Positions 33,901 through 45,500 of a stretch of DNA of 64,000 nt are shown one piece after another. The translations under genes were made by a program, and so were the position numbers. Numbering within the stretch: position 1 is the first letter of the stretch; each line of letters begins with the position of its first letter. The DNA comes from Porites lobata (lineage: Eukaryota; Cnidaria; Anthozoa; Scleractinia; Poritidae). Location of the stretch: the NCBI GenBank assembly GCA_942486035.1, contig CALNXK010000031.1, positions 1,913,501-1,977,500 of the forward strand, in the 5' to 3' direction. A model generated the notes under the pieces. The model worked only from the letters and a program-made list of their open reading frames with translations, was not told the origin of the DNA and did not search any database.

Positions 33901-36900
33901 ATTATGTGCAAAAGATAAAGAGTGTTAAAAATTCCTGGAGAGGCATGTTTTACAACCTCGTCCCCAGGGCTTAAAAAAAAGGTAGAAAAAGGTAAAGCGA
34001 CCATATTTTACGTCTATAACTCGTGACAGTAATAATAACTGATGATAAACTTGAGGTCGACGGTGTGCTCCTTTTACCCCCCTCTCTCCATTAATTCTCC
34101 CTTTTAAGGGTATTTAAAGATAGTCAAAGCTACACAGAAAAAAGAGAAGTTGAAATAAAGATGTGTTGACACCGGGGATCGAACTCGGGACCTCGCGCAC
34201 CGAAGGCTGCGCACTAACCAAGTGTGCCACCCTTGCTCCTCCTTTTCCCCCTGAGGACGAGGTTGACATGTTTTAATCATTATCTCAAGGACAGGGTTAC
34301 CAACGAAGCAAATTATAATCTAATCTTAGCTGCACAATTACAAAGTGGGCGCGTTGTCAGTTACGGTTCATGAGGTCGTTTATGTGGCATGTCAAACTTT
34401 AACGATTCTATCGTTTAGGATGTGATACATTTCAGTTTTATGTTATTGTATGACATCTTTGAAAGCTGGCTTTGTGATCTGTTTAAATTGATATGTAATG
34501 ATATTATCACTGGCAAGTCTTAGCAGTGACACTGATAGCCGCACAGTCCGCACAGTGAACATGGCCACACTTACCGTGTGGAGACTGGGCACTAGTCAGT
34601 ATTATGTACATGTAAAACTATTTTGAATAGTGTAACAACAACTAAACATTACCAAATTAAAAGCTTAAAAATTTGAAACGAATGTTTTTTAGCCAAATCA
34701 AACAAGAAGAGTACTCACCACAGGGCACCCAATCTGCTATTATAGGTGAAAGTTAACCCCCACTTTTATCTGTAATTAGGACCATTTGTAACGGGCACCC
34801 CCTCCAGTATTAATCGGTAGGTGCTAAGGAAGCTCTGTGCCAAATTTGACACTTTTGTCACGTCTGTAACGATCCGGCCTATATTTTGCACTAAGAGACC
34901 TGACTAGAGTTGTTCTCCACTATGTTTCATTTTGGCAATTGTTTTCTTATGTATGGCTAAGTAATAGGAACAAAGCACTAACTATTATTACTTCAAGAAA
35001 GTTAAAAATTTCATAAACATAATTTTTCTTGTTGTCAGGTAAATGATTGAGAAAACCAGGGCTTGGAATTAATTTTTTTGGATTACTAACCCTTTGGGTT
35101 AGTGTGCATAAATTTTACTAACCAAATTATAAAGTTTATTATACAAGAATCTGTTCTTAAACTTACAATACATTAACTACTGAAAATTGTGCTAATAAAT
35201 GGGGCAAACTAAAGTATGGAAGTATTGGTTCAAAAGATTGTTTGTTTAGACTCATTGAACTGTATCCAGGTGAATGCCTTTTTTCATTCTTTGCGGAAAT
35301 TGCTCCTTCATGTTTTCGCTTCCATATTGTTGTAAACTGTACTTGTTCTTTGTTGTTTTTCTCAATCTTCCATTTCCTTCTCACAACTTTTGTGCAGTGA
35401 CCTTTTTCTGCAAAAACTATCCAAGGATTTCGGCAACTGATTTGTATAATAAATAGGTTGCACAAATGAGCCACTTCCAAAAGAAAACAAAACAAATGCA
35501 AAAACGAGCAAGATGGCAGAGGCATACAGATCCCCTCATCCAACAAGCCTGGTTACCTTGCCTCCTGGGAAATGCGACTTTTTCGTGTTGTTTGATTATG
35601 AGCAAAAATTTGTTTGAGATAGAACTAACCTTATGCCAAAAAAACTCACACATCAGCCTTTCATGAAAATTAATGCTCATTTGTAAGAAGAATTTCTATG
35701 AATGAAAGTACTTAAGTTAACAGAAATTTTAACTAACCATGTCAGGTTACTTGGGCACATTTTTAGTAACCAAACATTGGAAACTACTACCACTGATTAA
35801 CGGGTTACCATTAATTTCAAACCCTGGAAAACAGCTGACTGTTTGCAATGCCACTTCTGGTTTCCCCACAAAATGACATGAGAGGGATGAATGTTGAAGT
35901 TCCATACTAATGACAATGTCAAAACCCAGATCTGGGTTCTGCTAATTCTGATTAGTTGAAACAAATTATTCTCAACCAGTTAGAATCACTAAACAGGTGT
36001 GGTTAGGTATGGAATCTCTGTGCTCATTCCTCCAACGTTTTTTTTGAGGGAGATCAGTCGTGGCTCTTGAAATGTCAGTTGTTTTCTCAAGCTACCAGGC
36101 AAGAAAAGTCAAACTATCTATCATATTTTCTGTTAGGTACATGAACAGCTAAAACTTGAGCAAGAGAAAAGAAGCCGATTTGGTGATGATCGAGAGGAGA
36201 GCCTTGTGAAGGAAAGTGAATCCAGGGAAGCCTCTTATCTACATAAGATAACAGACTTGGAAAGTGATCTGCGGCAAGCCAGAAAAGCTGAAAGAGAGAC
36301 ACTCATTGAAAATGAACGTCTAAGTAACCAGATGTCAAACTATGTGAAAGACATAGAACAGCTTATTCACAGTAAGAAAGTGCTAAGAGATGAAATTAGG
36401 GAGCTTAAATACAGAGAATCAAAGCATATACAAGAATTCAGTGAGCTTGAGGAAGAAAATATCAATCTTCAAAAACAGTACTCTTCTCTACGATCTTCAC
36501 TGGTAGAATTTGAGTCCTTAAAAGTTGAAAATAAGAGTTTGACTGATGAAATGGATGCCATTCAGTTACAGTTGCAGGTTGCTTGTGATAAAAGAGATCA
36601 GTGCCAGAAACAGCTTAATGAAGCTCTGGAGTCATTGAAAGAACAACGAGATCGCAACACAGTTCTTCAGAAAGAGTTACAGGAAAGCCATCAACGGCAA
36701 TCACCCACACTGAACAGCTGGCAGGAAGAGAGTCGCTTTATTGACTTGGAAAGTCCAGAGAAAACCAAGCCTCAACAAGTTGTGGAGCACCCATTGATTC
36801 AAAAGATTATTGATGAATATAAACCTGTCCCAGGTCTTGTGGAAGATCTGATGAAGGAGCTTCAACTCTCAGAGGTCAAAGAAATGGCTCACAAATTGGA

Positions 36901-38257
36901 CCAGTTGAGTAGTGAGAAAAATGAACTTACAAATGCACTGGCTAAACGAGAAAAAGATGTTTTGAAGCTAAAGGAGGAGTTTGATGCCATGCAGACTTTG
37001 ACAGAGGCAAAAATGCTCTGTGAAACTCTAGATGACAGTGATGATGCTTCAGAGGAAAAGGAATCGACCAGTCTTAAGTTGAACAACCAGCTTAAGGAGC
37101 TTGAAGAACTAAAAAAAGTGTTGAAAGGTTATCAGACAAAGGACAACAAATCACAGGCCTTGATTAAGGAACTAAAAACTGAAATTGACAACTTAAGGCT
37201 AAAAATAGTTGGCATGCAAACAAAAGCAGATGAGGCCTCATTCTTGACAAAGAGGGTGAAAGATTTAGAAGAAGAGCTCTTGACTTTGAAAAACAAAGGG
37301 ATTGAATCAGAGGAGTTGATAAAAAATCTCCAGGAAGATATAAAGTCCATGAGTGAATTGGCAGGAAATGCACAAGGAAGTCTCAACTGTACTCAAGATG
37401 AGCTGAAATATGTCAGTGAAGATCTTCAGAGGCTGTACAATCACGTATGTTCTGCTAATGGCGATCATCCAACTAACTCATTCTCAAGGAGAGAAAAGCA
37501 AGATAAATCAAAGATGGATGAAAATATTAACACAAGTCCTGTAAAATCCAGTGACACCCAAAAAAGTGCTGCTGAAGTCCGTCAGTCCCCAATGGGCAGT
37601 GAGAACCCAAATGAAACAGTGGAAAGAGGTGATCCTTATTCCTGTTACAGATTAATAAGTTCTGTGCGAGATCAAGTGAAGTTCTTGAGACAAGCTGTGG
37701 AGAAGACAGTTGAGATTTCCAAACAACGTGCATCAGAATATAGGGTATTACTGAGTGATGATGAAACAAGTGGAGGTGAGGAAGGTGAAGCACAGAAACA
37801 ACAAATTATAAAGCTCCAAAGCCTTTTGACAACTAAGCGAGAACAGATTACAACTCTGCGTACTGTTCTAAAAGCTAATAAGTCCACATATGAAGTAGCT
37901 TTGGCAAATCTTAAGAGTCGTTATGAGAATGACAAGGCAGTTCAGGCAGAAACAGTTGCTCAACTGAAGCGGAGCCTCAAGGCTTTGAAGGCTGAGGTTT
38001 CTACATTTGCATCACTCCGTGGGATGTATGCTGCAAGGTGTGAAGAATATTTGGTGCAAGTTGATGAGTTGCAACGTAAATTTGCAGCGTCAGAGGAGGA
38101 AAAGAAAACTCTTAATCATCTTCTCAAACAAGCAATTCACCAGAAAATAGACCTGACTCAGAGACTTGAAGAGTTTGAGATTGCACGTGAAAGGCTGCGC
38201 GCTTACACAAGAAAGGGAGGAAAATCTAACCGAGCAAAACCAGTCACACGTGTATAA
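27791..38257 (+). CDS. BICD: Bicaudal-D dynein adaptor (two coding exons, complete)
   Basis: Bicaudal-D joins cytoplasmic dynein-dynactin to cargo such as Rab6 vesicles and mRNA particles. The exons are 27791-27985 (65 codons, phase 0) and 36137-38257, giving 771 aa, close to the roughly 780 aa of fly BicD. The product is coiled coil throughout. Seen in order: residues 1-65 with AAEYG at 28-32, the CC1-box that binds dynein light intermediate chain; a central coil with SELEEENINLQKQ (family hallmark); acidic linkers; a C-terminal cargo-binding coil (693-771) with ARCEEYLVQVDELQRK and EKKTLNHLLKQAIHQKIDLTQRLEE, both strongly family-like. The start was chosen by homology; the frame stays open upstream to an ATG at 27566, so an N-terminal extension cannot be excluded from sequence alone. 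Intron 1 is 8.15 kb. Confidence 0.96.
28527..30067. mobile_element. GGGCCATTTATACGAGG-family element interrupted by another element
   Basis: The left end (TGCCATTTATGCGAGG) and right end (CCTCGTATAAATGGCCC) belong to the same family as 7273-7641. TAA flanks both sides. The right 210 bp (about 29850-30067) follows the 7273 copy closely, including GCATGCGTACTATGC and AGTTTTTCTCGTCTTAGCTA. The extra length is due mainly to the insertion at 28682-29548. Confidence 0.78.
28682..29548. mobile_element. Nested element with perfect 34-bp inverted termini
   Basis: ATGTATCGGTCAAATCGAAG continues into CTTCAACATGCCCC on the left, and the exact complement stands at the right end (29515-29548). C-rich and G-rich runs adjoin each terminus. 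The near-perfect identity of the ends suggests recent insertion into the surrounding element. It contains no transposase. Confidence 0.82.
30218..31206. mobile_element. Foldback element with TGCACCTATCA termini and poly(C)/poly(G) blocks
   Basis: TGCACCTATCAATGTAAATC on the left is mirrored by TGCACCTTTCAGTATAAATC on the reverse strand at the right end. Both are followed by CCCGC and long G runs, then GGGGCAAGGGGCGGGGATTT. The right copy has a run of about 25 C near 31148-31172. Another MITE (30400-30576) is nested inside. Confidence 0.75.
30400..30576. mobile_element. 177-bp nested MITE, CAGGGTTGTCA termini
   Basis: CAGGGTTGTCACTAAGA at the left pairs with CAGGGTTGTCATTAAGA at the right (reverse strand). 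The flanks CTATAT and CTATAA are nearly equal and may be the target duplication. CCCCGGC-rich blocks lie just inside both ends. The terminal CAGGG and TSD length fit hAT-type elements. Confidence 0.75.
32524..33059. mobile_element. Harbinger-like foldback element, GGGCCTG family (long copy)
   Basis: GGGCCTGTTTACATGGAGG at the left is mirrored by GGCCTGTTAACATAAAGG at the right. Each is followed by GGTAGGTGAGGTAACC-type sequence. TTA flanks both ends (32521-32523 and 33060-33062), as in PIF/Harbinger elements. A 162-bp relative lies at 6166-6327. Confidence 0.72.
33350..33378. repeat. Perfect 10-bp stem hairpin
   Basis: ACCAGGAGCC and GGCTCCTGGT are exact complements around an 8-base loop. 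The role is unknown; it may be the core of a small MITE. Confidence 0.6.
34007..34267 (-). mobile_element. tRNA-derived SINE, nearly intact
   Basis: Read on the minus strand, the head (about 34240-34165) starts with GGAGCAAGGGTGGCACACTT and contains a B box, GAGTTCGATCC, and an A-box-like TGGCACACTTGG, the split RNA polymerase III promoter of tRNA-derived SINEs. The body continues to about 34007, with CACGAGTTATAGACGT near its tail. A second copy lies at 62408-62575. I reject a functional tRNA because the acceptor arms do not pair. Confidence 0.75.
35056..35827. mobile_element. Foldback element, CCAGGGYTTGRAATTAAT termini
   Basis: CCAGGGCTTGGAATTAAT at the left and CCAGGGTTTGAAATTAAT at the right (reverse strand) form inverted ends. 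Both are followed by TACTAAC/GGTTACC phrases. It is 772 bp with no coding similarity; its ORFs are short and unconserved. It ends about 310 bp before Bicaudal-D exon 2. Confidence 0.72.
36137..38257 (+). CDS. BICD: Bicaudal-D exon 2: remaining coiled coils and cargo-binding domain
   Basis: The acceptor TTTTCTGTTAG precedes GTACATGAACAG, which restores the frame (residue 66 onward). The GTG codon at 36206 is internal (Val89). A single 2.1-kb exon holds all remaining coding sequence; vertebrate BICD genes split this region into several exons, so intron loss or retro-fusion of exons is possible. Confidence 0.95.
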   Translation, partial: VHEQLKLEQEKRSRFGDDREESLVKESESREASYLHKITDLESDLRQARKAERETLIENERLSNQMSNYVKDIEQLIHSKKVLRDEIRELKYRESKHIQEFSELEEENINLQKQYSSLRSSLVEFESLKVENKSLTDEMDAIQLQLQVACDKRDQCQKQLNEALESLKEQRDRNTVLQKELQESHQRQSPTLNSWQEESRFIDLESPEKTKPQQVVEHPLIQKIIDEYKPVPGLVEDLMKELQLSEVKEMAHKLDQLSSEKNELTNALAKREKDVLKLKEEFDAMQTLTEAKMLCETLDDSDDASEEKESTSLKLNNQLKELEELKKVLKGYQTKDNKSQALIKELKTEIDNLRLKIVGMQTKADEASFLTKRVKDLEEELLTLKNKGIESEELIKNLQEDIKSMSELAGNAQGSLNCTQDELKYVSEDLQRLYNHVCSANGDHPTNSFSRREKQDKSKMDENINTSPVKSSDTQKSAAEVRQSPMGSENPNETVERGDPYSCYRLISSVRDQVKFLRQAVEKTVEISKQRASEYRVLLSDDETSGGEEGEAQKQQIIKLQSLLTTKREQITTLRTVLKANKSTYEVALANLKSRYENDKAVQAETVAQLKRSLKALKAEVSTFASLRGMYAARCEEYLVQVDELQRKFAASEEEKKTLNHLLKQAIHQKIDLTQRLEEFEIARERLRAYTRKGGKSNRAKPVTRV

Positions 38258-38763
38258 CTTATTTGTCACCAAGAGACCTTCCAGAACTGCAAAATTTAGA
38301 ATTCAGCTGCTTCAAATGAAGCTCTTTGATTTGTGCTTTTTAGAGTTGTTAGAGTAAGCAATGAGTTTGCCAAAAGGGTTTTAATTTCTAAAAAATGATA
38401 TTTTTATGTGCCAGAAGATTTCAAAACAAAATATTTTATCACTGCGAGTTGGTTCTTCAAATGGCTGACTGTTACTCTTATAAAAATTTTAGAAAATGTA
38501 AGGAGCTATATTTTTACTAATTTTAGTATTTTATGCTCTGCCTGGTGAATGTAAACATTATAGCCCGTTTTATTGGATTTGTGGGTGGTAAAGTTACACA
38601 ATTATCGAAATGGTAAAATGGAATGTACTGGTAATTTTCTGTGGAAAAGAGAATCATTGTAGACAGTTTATTCTGTTATTCAAAGTATCAATACATCTTT
38701 TAATGTGGATATTATGCAGGCCATTGATGATCAATGGATTTTAATGGGTATTTGAAAAATAAA
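38258..38763 (+). other. Bicaudal-D 3' UTR with poly(A) signal
   Basis: AT-rich sequence follows the TAA stop. The first good AATAAA after the stop is at 38758-38763; another (AATAAA in ACAATAAAAATG) is near 39251. The transcript probably ends near one of them. Confidence 0.6.
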
Positions 38764-41700
38764 CACTTGCTAAAAATATTGCAAAATTCAAATTATGAGA
38801 GAAATTAAATTGTTTTTACACCTAATTGCAATAACATTGTCACAGAAAAATGAAAAACAAAGGAATTAAAAAGGGTCATATTTAAGTCATTATAAATTAG
38901 GCATGCTCACCTCATTCAGGAATCTGGTCTCACGGAAAGAATGAATAACAATGGGCAATATACCTTCTTTCAATTCAACTGACATCAAAATGAAGTATTA
39001 TATTCTCCTGCAAAAGTGTTTTCAAGATTATCAAAATGTAATTTGTATGGCTAATTAATTCCTTTTTGGCCCTATTTGTTTTTTGTTCTTTTGTGTGACA
39101 ACATGTTTGCAATTAGATGTATATTCAGCAAACAATATAAAAATTTGGAAAGAGTATTTTGTCAAGATATCCGAGCCTCAAGAAGTGAATTAAGAAAATG
39201 TGGTGTACTTGAGTTTTCTTTGACTGGCTTCAGGATGTTTGAAAATCTGACAATAAAAATGTTTAAGTGAACAACTTTGAGGAAGAGTTGTATGTTTTTT
39301 GGCATTAGTCAAGTCAAGGCTCAACCAAGGTTGATGAAAAATCCGGCTTTGCAACTTAACTTAATTGCCTCAATTAACATTGTTAACAGCGTTTCTATCG
39401 GTCAAAGGATTCATACACTGTAAAATGGGCAGATCAAAAAATGACAAATCTACCAGAGAAGTGCCACAACATAACTATTAAATGAAATCATTTTGAAATC
39501 ATTCATATTGTTATTTGTAGTTTCTTTTAATGTTTTATTTCTTTCAAATTTTCCATCCATTATATATAGTTTTCAAAAAGGACCTGTCAACAAAATTATT
39601 AATAACAGCAATAATTCATGGTCATCTGCAATTATACCCCAAAAATTTACAGATTAATACATTCATTATATTCACAATAAACCACAGAGATCAACATCCA
39701 GCCTGTTCAGTATAAGTATTGCCATGTTCAACTCTACTGGTAGTTTTCCATAGGCCAACCACATTGATCCTCCTCTGTGAGAAATTTTCTACTGAGTGTT
39801 TTCTTGTCTGCTTGTGTTCCTAGTGACTCATCATAATTGTTGATGAAATGCTCCCTTCTTTTCTGATAAACAGAAATTGCCCTGTTTTAGCTGCCGTGAC
39901 TGAATGCAGATAAATCAAACACATTGTTTGGATTAGTCCACAAACTCTTTGTTAGAAGACCCTGAACAGTACTTTAATTTCTACAGCTACATATAGCATG
40001 GCTTATTTTGCCCCATGGTAGCCTGCATGGCAGGCACACCCTCTATCCCCAATCCCCCTCCCTTTTCCTTTCCATCCAATCCCCAATACCTTTTGATGCC
40101 TGCTAGGCAGGCTGAGACTAGCCCCATAGTAGGTCATGTGACATTCCAAAGGGAACATTTCCTCTTTTCTTATACACTCATACACATGTGAATAGCAGCA
40201 GTTCTCTAATACCACAATTTTGTGGTCTAAAATAAAGTTGGGTGGGGGCAACTTCTTAATCAACAAGTGTTCTTTCATTTCACACTACTGATTGAATTAT
40301 TTAAACATGCCTGTTGGATGTCAATCTGGGGTCTAATTGGAGAAAGCTCTGGAATACTGTGTTGTCTATGCTGTTTTGTCAGAACACCCGGCACTCTAGA
40401 ATTCTTATGACCAGCATGACCTTTTTTCCAAGAAGAACTTGCCTCAGTACCACCTAAACAGTACAAATAGCATATATTGGTGTACAGAAAGTGGTGGTGC
40501 TGTATAAGAGAAGCAATCTGTCATTTTTCTAGGAACTGATATTGGTCATCAACTACTGTCAACAAAGTTATCAGCAATCCATGCTGTATTCCCACCTGTT
40601 TTCTCTGCACTTCTGTGTGCTGACACAATAACTTCCAGTGAGAAAAGATCCTGGCTTCGTGCCTTTAACTTCTTCACTTCCCTTGGTGCAGTGGATCTGA
40701 CATTGTTTTTTTGTTGCCGTTTTCTTTCAAAAAATTCCTATTTGGTGAAAATTAATGAAAAACAACATCATCTGTAAAAAGTAAAAATATGGAAAAACAG
40801 GACAGCATCTTTTTGAGCTGGGTGAAAGAGAATTGATCCACACTCATAAAATGTTGAGGGTATTTTTAGAAGTTCTCATACAAGTAATCCCAACATTTTT
40901 ACTGGGCAATCCTCCCACAAGTTTTTTTTTCTAACCCCCAGGAAGTACAAACACTGAGTACGATATTTTCATGGCCGATATTTTTATGAGTATTAACTTT
41001 TTTCACCTTTTGCAACTTGTTTTCATGTTTAAGCTTCAGTCGGTTCCTGTGAAAGGAATATAAGCTTATTTATAGACTTATGTTAAAGTTATATAGATAA
41101 TTCAGCCATAGTTTGGATGAATCAGGGACTGGAGAGAGACATGAGTTATGAAACAACTCAAGATGTAAAGCTGTTACTGATATTTTTCTTGGTCACCTGG
41201 GGAATTTCCCAGGAAAAGATTATTTTTCTTCAAAATACATTTTACACTAATTTGGGCCCAAAAAACCGCTGGATATCCACAGCAAGTTTCAAAATTTAGT
41301 TTCACTTTTCATAAGAATGACCTAGGAGTCTTAAAGATCGTTTAAAGTGGAGGCGAAAAACTTAAACAGTTATCACCAAAGAAGTTTTTTTTAACGGCCC
41401 CCATTCAAAGGGATAAACCCTTTTTTAATAAACGAAAGTTACAGATGGGATTTTCACCCCAGTGCCCCTTGTGGTCGATCTGCACAGAATTTTTATAAGC
41501 GCAAAATATATACCGTCTGCTACGTGCGAAGTAAATCACTATATGAAAAGTACAAATTTCCAAGTCGACGTTTCGAAGAATTCTTTTTTGATTTTCTGCA
41601 TGTTTTTGGAGGTTCCTTAGTTTTTTTTTGTTTTTTTTGTTTTCGCGTAAAATCAAACTTACCGCGCTCCTCCCACCCAGTTCATCTTTTTGTTCATTGA

Positions 41701-42201
41701 CTGTGCAGTAGCCTTCCTACCTTCACGCATCCAGAGCCACTCGGCTCGTTTCCCTACCACGTGACCAAGAAACGACGGGCTCTGGGGACGAGAATGACCA
41801 CGCAGGGGTTTTTACGGGACCCTAGAATCCCTAGAAACGCCTGCGTGGGAGGCTAGTGCTACGCATAATGTTTTTTAAATGAAGTAGTAATCGGAGGTTC
41901 AGATTGAAGGCTGCACATGGAAAATTATTTTTGAAGAATGTGTTCGTCACAAAATATGTATTTTGTATTATTGTAAAAGTTCTTATCGTGTAAACGAGAA
42001 ATAGGAAGGTGAGAAAAAGAAATGTTCCTTTTATGATTTGCATGAGGATGTGGATTTACATATTTATTAGCCCAGTTGGGCATGCGTAGTCCCGACGGTT
42101 TTCAGCGTCAGTGAGTCACTGTTTATAATTCTGATGTCCGATGGTGGCAAGAGAGTTTGAGATGCTTTACTCCGCAAATCAAGTTGATTGATTGCCCGGG
42201 A
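38764..42201. other. Intergenic DNA between Bicaudal-D and MAGI
   Basis: I see no gene. A hairpin-like unit at about 40018-40124 has GTAGCCTGCATGGCAGGC against GCCTGCTAGGCAGGCTGAG. At 41790-41856 there is a solo end related to the 16109-16876 element (CACGCAGGGGTTTTTA and AGAAACGCCTGCGTGGGAGG). The last few hundred bases must include the MAGI promoter and 5' UTR; no TATA box is obvious. Confidence 0.55.
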
Positions 42202-42523
42202 ATGTCTAGCCTCCCTAACTTAAGGAATTCTTTGCCCCGTAAAGGAAAACACTGGTCGTACAATGTTCTTGAATGCGTGATCCAGCGTGGACCTAGGAAT
42301 GGGAACTTTAATCTTCATATCGTTGGAGGAGCCGAGAATGGGGAGTTTATTTGTATTGGAGACGTTAAACAGGAAAAATTGCGGTACAGAAGGGGAAAGA
42401 TTCTCCCAGGAGATGTAGTATTGGAAATAAATGGGGCACCAGTCGCTGGGTATACTCAATTTGATGTCTTGCCTTTGATCAAAAGTTCGAGAGAAGCAGT
42501 TACTCTACGAACCGTAAAACCAG
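42202..42523 (+). CDS. MAGI: MAGI exon 1: PDZ0
   Basis: It encodes MSSLPNLRNSLPRKGKHWSY and a PDZ0 fold with GNFNLHIVGGAENGEF, PGDVVLEINGAPVAG and LRTVKPG, the same order as vertebrate MAGI. PDZ0 has a diverged carboxylate loop (GNFNLHI in place of GLGF), as in the family. The donor is GTACGA, phase 1. Confidence 0.93.
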
Positions 42524-45500
42524 GTACGATAAAGTGTTTGCGTTGACTATCGTAAGTTAACTGCATAATACTATACAAGTATCAGCCACGACTACGATAA
42601 ATTCAGCTTGTGTATATCACTGGCCGTAATTTATGTAGCGGGTTTAAATGCTGGAAACACTTAGACAAACTTATGTAAAAAAATAAATAAATAATTGGAA
42701 TGCCAGTTTAAATATCTTGCTGATTGAATGATTCACGCGACAGGAATGCCGAGAATATTGATTTTATCTGAATTTTACACCAGTTTGCATCTTTTAGTCG
42801 AAAATAGCCGAGCCTATATAGTGTAAATCTGTCATTTCGCAGTTAATAACTACCTTCAAAATTTTATGGGGCCTATATGATCATAAGCCATCATAAGGTG
42901 ATTTCAAATTTCTGGGGGATTAATTGGGCCTGATATAATTTGGGTCATTGAAGTTGTTTCTAATCTTATCCAAGATGATACATATTGTATTCTTGTAAAG
43001 GATGGTGAGTTTAAATCCAACGGATGTTACATAGTGGTATCATTCAATGACCTTGAATAGCAATTTCCACTTTTTGATCATAAAGTAAATTCAGCATTTT
43101 TGGCCCCTTTCAAAATTTAGAGCATCATTTGATAATAATGTTTAATTTATTTTTAAGTTATGATATTGCTAGCAATCCTTCAAATCCTGTCTTAAAACAT
43201 TTTTGAATATTAATTCCTTAGCCACCCATCCTTAATACACTGCACATTATAATATACGAGTTCTCTCTGCAAGAATTGCAGTGTTGTTTGCTAATCAGTT
43301 TATTTTTACTTACTGAAAGTACATCATACATGCTTAAAAATACATCCATTAGCTCATCTGGAATAACTTTTGAAATAGTTCGCAGTTTCTCATGGAAGTG
43401 GCTCATGACCTAAGAATGCAACAGGATGGATGATGACTAATGAACATGTCCATCACTTGGCTAAACTTCTGATCTTACACATCTATGCCATTTGAGATGC
43501 TAAAAAAATTGTCTGTTTAACTGTTTGTTTACTTAGAACAGTAAAAAAGTGTAATGTAAACACTTTAACCTATAATCAACTAAGTCTGTGTTTGTACTAA
43601 AACAGGAGTATAGAATTCCTTACAACATAATTTGTTGTTCTGCCTGTGACAGGTGATCATGATAATAAGGTACATGATAATATTGATCATGACCACAAAA
43701 ATTATTAGTATTCTGTGCTGGCAAGAGCGTAAGAGTGGGTTGCCACTATTCTAACAATTATTGAATACATCTATTTTTAATACTTGCCTTGGATAACATC
43801 AAGGAAATAAGTTTTTGTTGGCCTCTAAAACAAATGTTCCTCTTGATGAAATGCCTTCCTTAAAGATCTTTTTCTGTACTTGCAGGGGAACATATCACCA
43901 GAGACCTTCAAAAGTACCTGTCAACAAGGTTTGAGAAGGATTCAGTTGATAGCAACTTACAGCAAACTATCAGAGATAATCTTTATAACAGAACAATACC
44001 ATGTAAGTTTATTAAACATTTTATTTATTCATCCTGGTGAAGTACAATATTATAAATAGTAATTATAAATAATTATCATTAAATGATGTACATTAAGTCA
44101 TTTGTGATTTAGATCAGAATATTTCAACTGTCATGAATCATGTTATAAGGCAGGATGCTTCACTGTAAATGGTTAGTTTTCAACAGGACAGCTGTGATTG
44201 GTGCATTTTGAACCTCACTGTTTCAATGAGTTGTTCCCTTACTGGGGTGATGTCATACAGCTCTCCTCTATGTAATGTGTCTCTTGATTTATTTTTTGGG
44301 TATCTGTGCATGTTTTTGTGCCCCTTTTGAATTTCTTAGGGTGAAATCTTATGTAAATTGCCTTTTTGATAGTATGTGATTCACTGTACCCTGACCTCTG
44401 CTATCTCAGAACCAGTTGCCACCCCACCAGACATCACCCACTTTGTAATGAAGTAAAATTTAGTTAATGGCGTGCGAGTCTTATTGGTAAACACACAGCC
44501 CTGGTCAAAAAGGTGATTCACATAAGTCTTTACCTTGACAACATCAACAAGGATACACAAGAACCGAAATTCCACAATTACAAAACACAACAACAGGTGA
44601 GCTGCATGACAATGAATAGTCCAAGGAACAACTCACTGAAATGGCAATAATAATTATTGAAATGCGCCAATCACAGCTTTTGAAAACCAAGGCATTCCTT
44701 TATCACTCTTCTCAATCTCCCTCTATTTGTTTTTATGGCTTGCTCAATTTGTTGTCTGTATTGAACTATCTGAATGCCTGGAATAGGCTAAACTGGGACA
44801 TAAAGCAAGATGTCAGCAGTGATAAGGTATTTGCAAAGGTTCTGGTGTTAAATTCAATCCATCATCAAGCTAATATTATTTTATAGGTTAGGTTTTTAAA
44901 GGCTGGGAATTAAGAGCCAGCAGAAGAGTGAAATTGTAAATTGCTATTGCCATTTTACTAAATACTGATTTCTTAAAAATTTTAGAGAAATGCACTCTTC
45001 TCATTTCTCTCATGTACAGTGTAATTGTGATTGAAATACTGTGAATGATTTTGTTTGTCATTGATTTTCCACTTTTTAAAAGGTACGACACGGAAACCAA
45101 GGAGTGATGAAATACCAGGTGAAGATTATGTCTTCCTCACGGTTGAGGAGTTTGAAGAACTGGAGAGAAGTGGGGCTTTGCTGGAGAGTGGAATTTATGG
45201 AGGAAACCACTATGGTACTCCAAAACCACCAAGAGATCCACTTCCACCAGGCAACCTGATATATGTGCCACCTAGGAACTCAAGTTCATTGCAGAATGAT
45301 CGAGAAAGTAATCACTTTGATGACACACTACCAGAGCCAGAAAACTTAGGACAACTACCATCAAACTGGGAGATTGCCTACACTGAAGATAATGTCAAGT
45401 ATTTTATTGAGTAAGTTGTGCAAAAAAGCGTGATTGATGTGCAGGTGCAAAATATGTCCCATGTCCCATTTTCTTGTCCCAGAATAGCAAATTATTATAA

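Larger units (their letters stand above)
27986..36136 (+). other. Bicaudal-D intron 1, transposon-rich
   Basis: The 8.15-kb intron contains nested foldback elements at 28527-30067 and 30218-31206, a Harbinger-like element at 32524-33059, a tRNA-derived SINE at about 34007-34267 and a foldback at 35056-35827. The remaining stretches (for example 31210-32520, 33063-34000 and 34270-35050) show no gene or named repeat. Confidence 0.75.

Noticed and set aside
34160..34245. Functional tRNA gene
   Set aside because: B-box-like sequence is present, but the acceptor arms do not pair and a SINE body follows, with a second copy at 62408-62575.
35163..35680. Overlapping open frames of about 90-130 codons upstream of Bicaudal-D exon 2
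   Set aside because: They lie inside a foldback element (35056-35827), with no family similarity.
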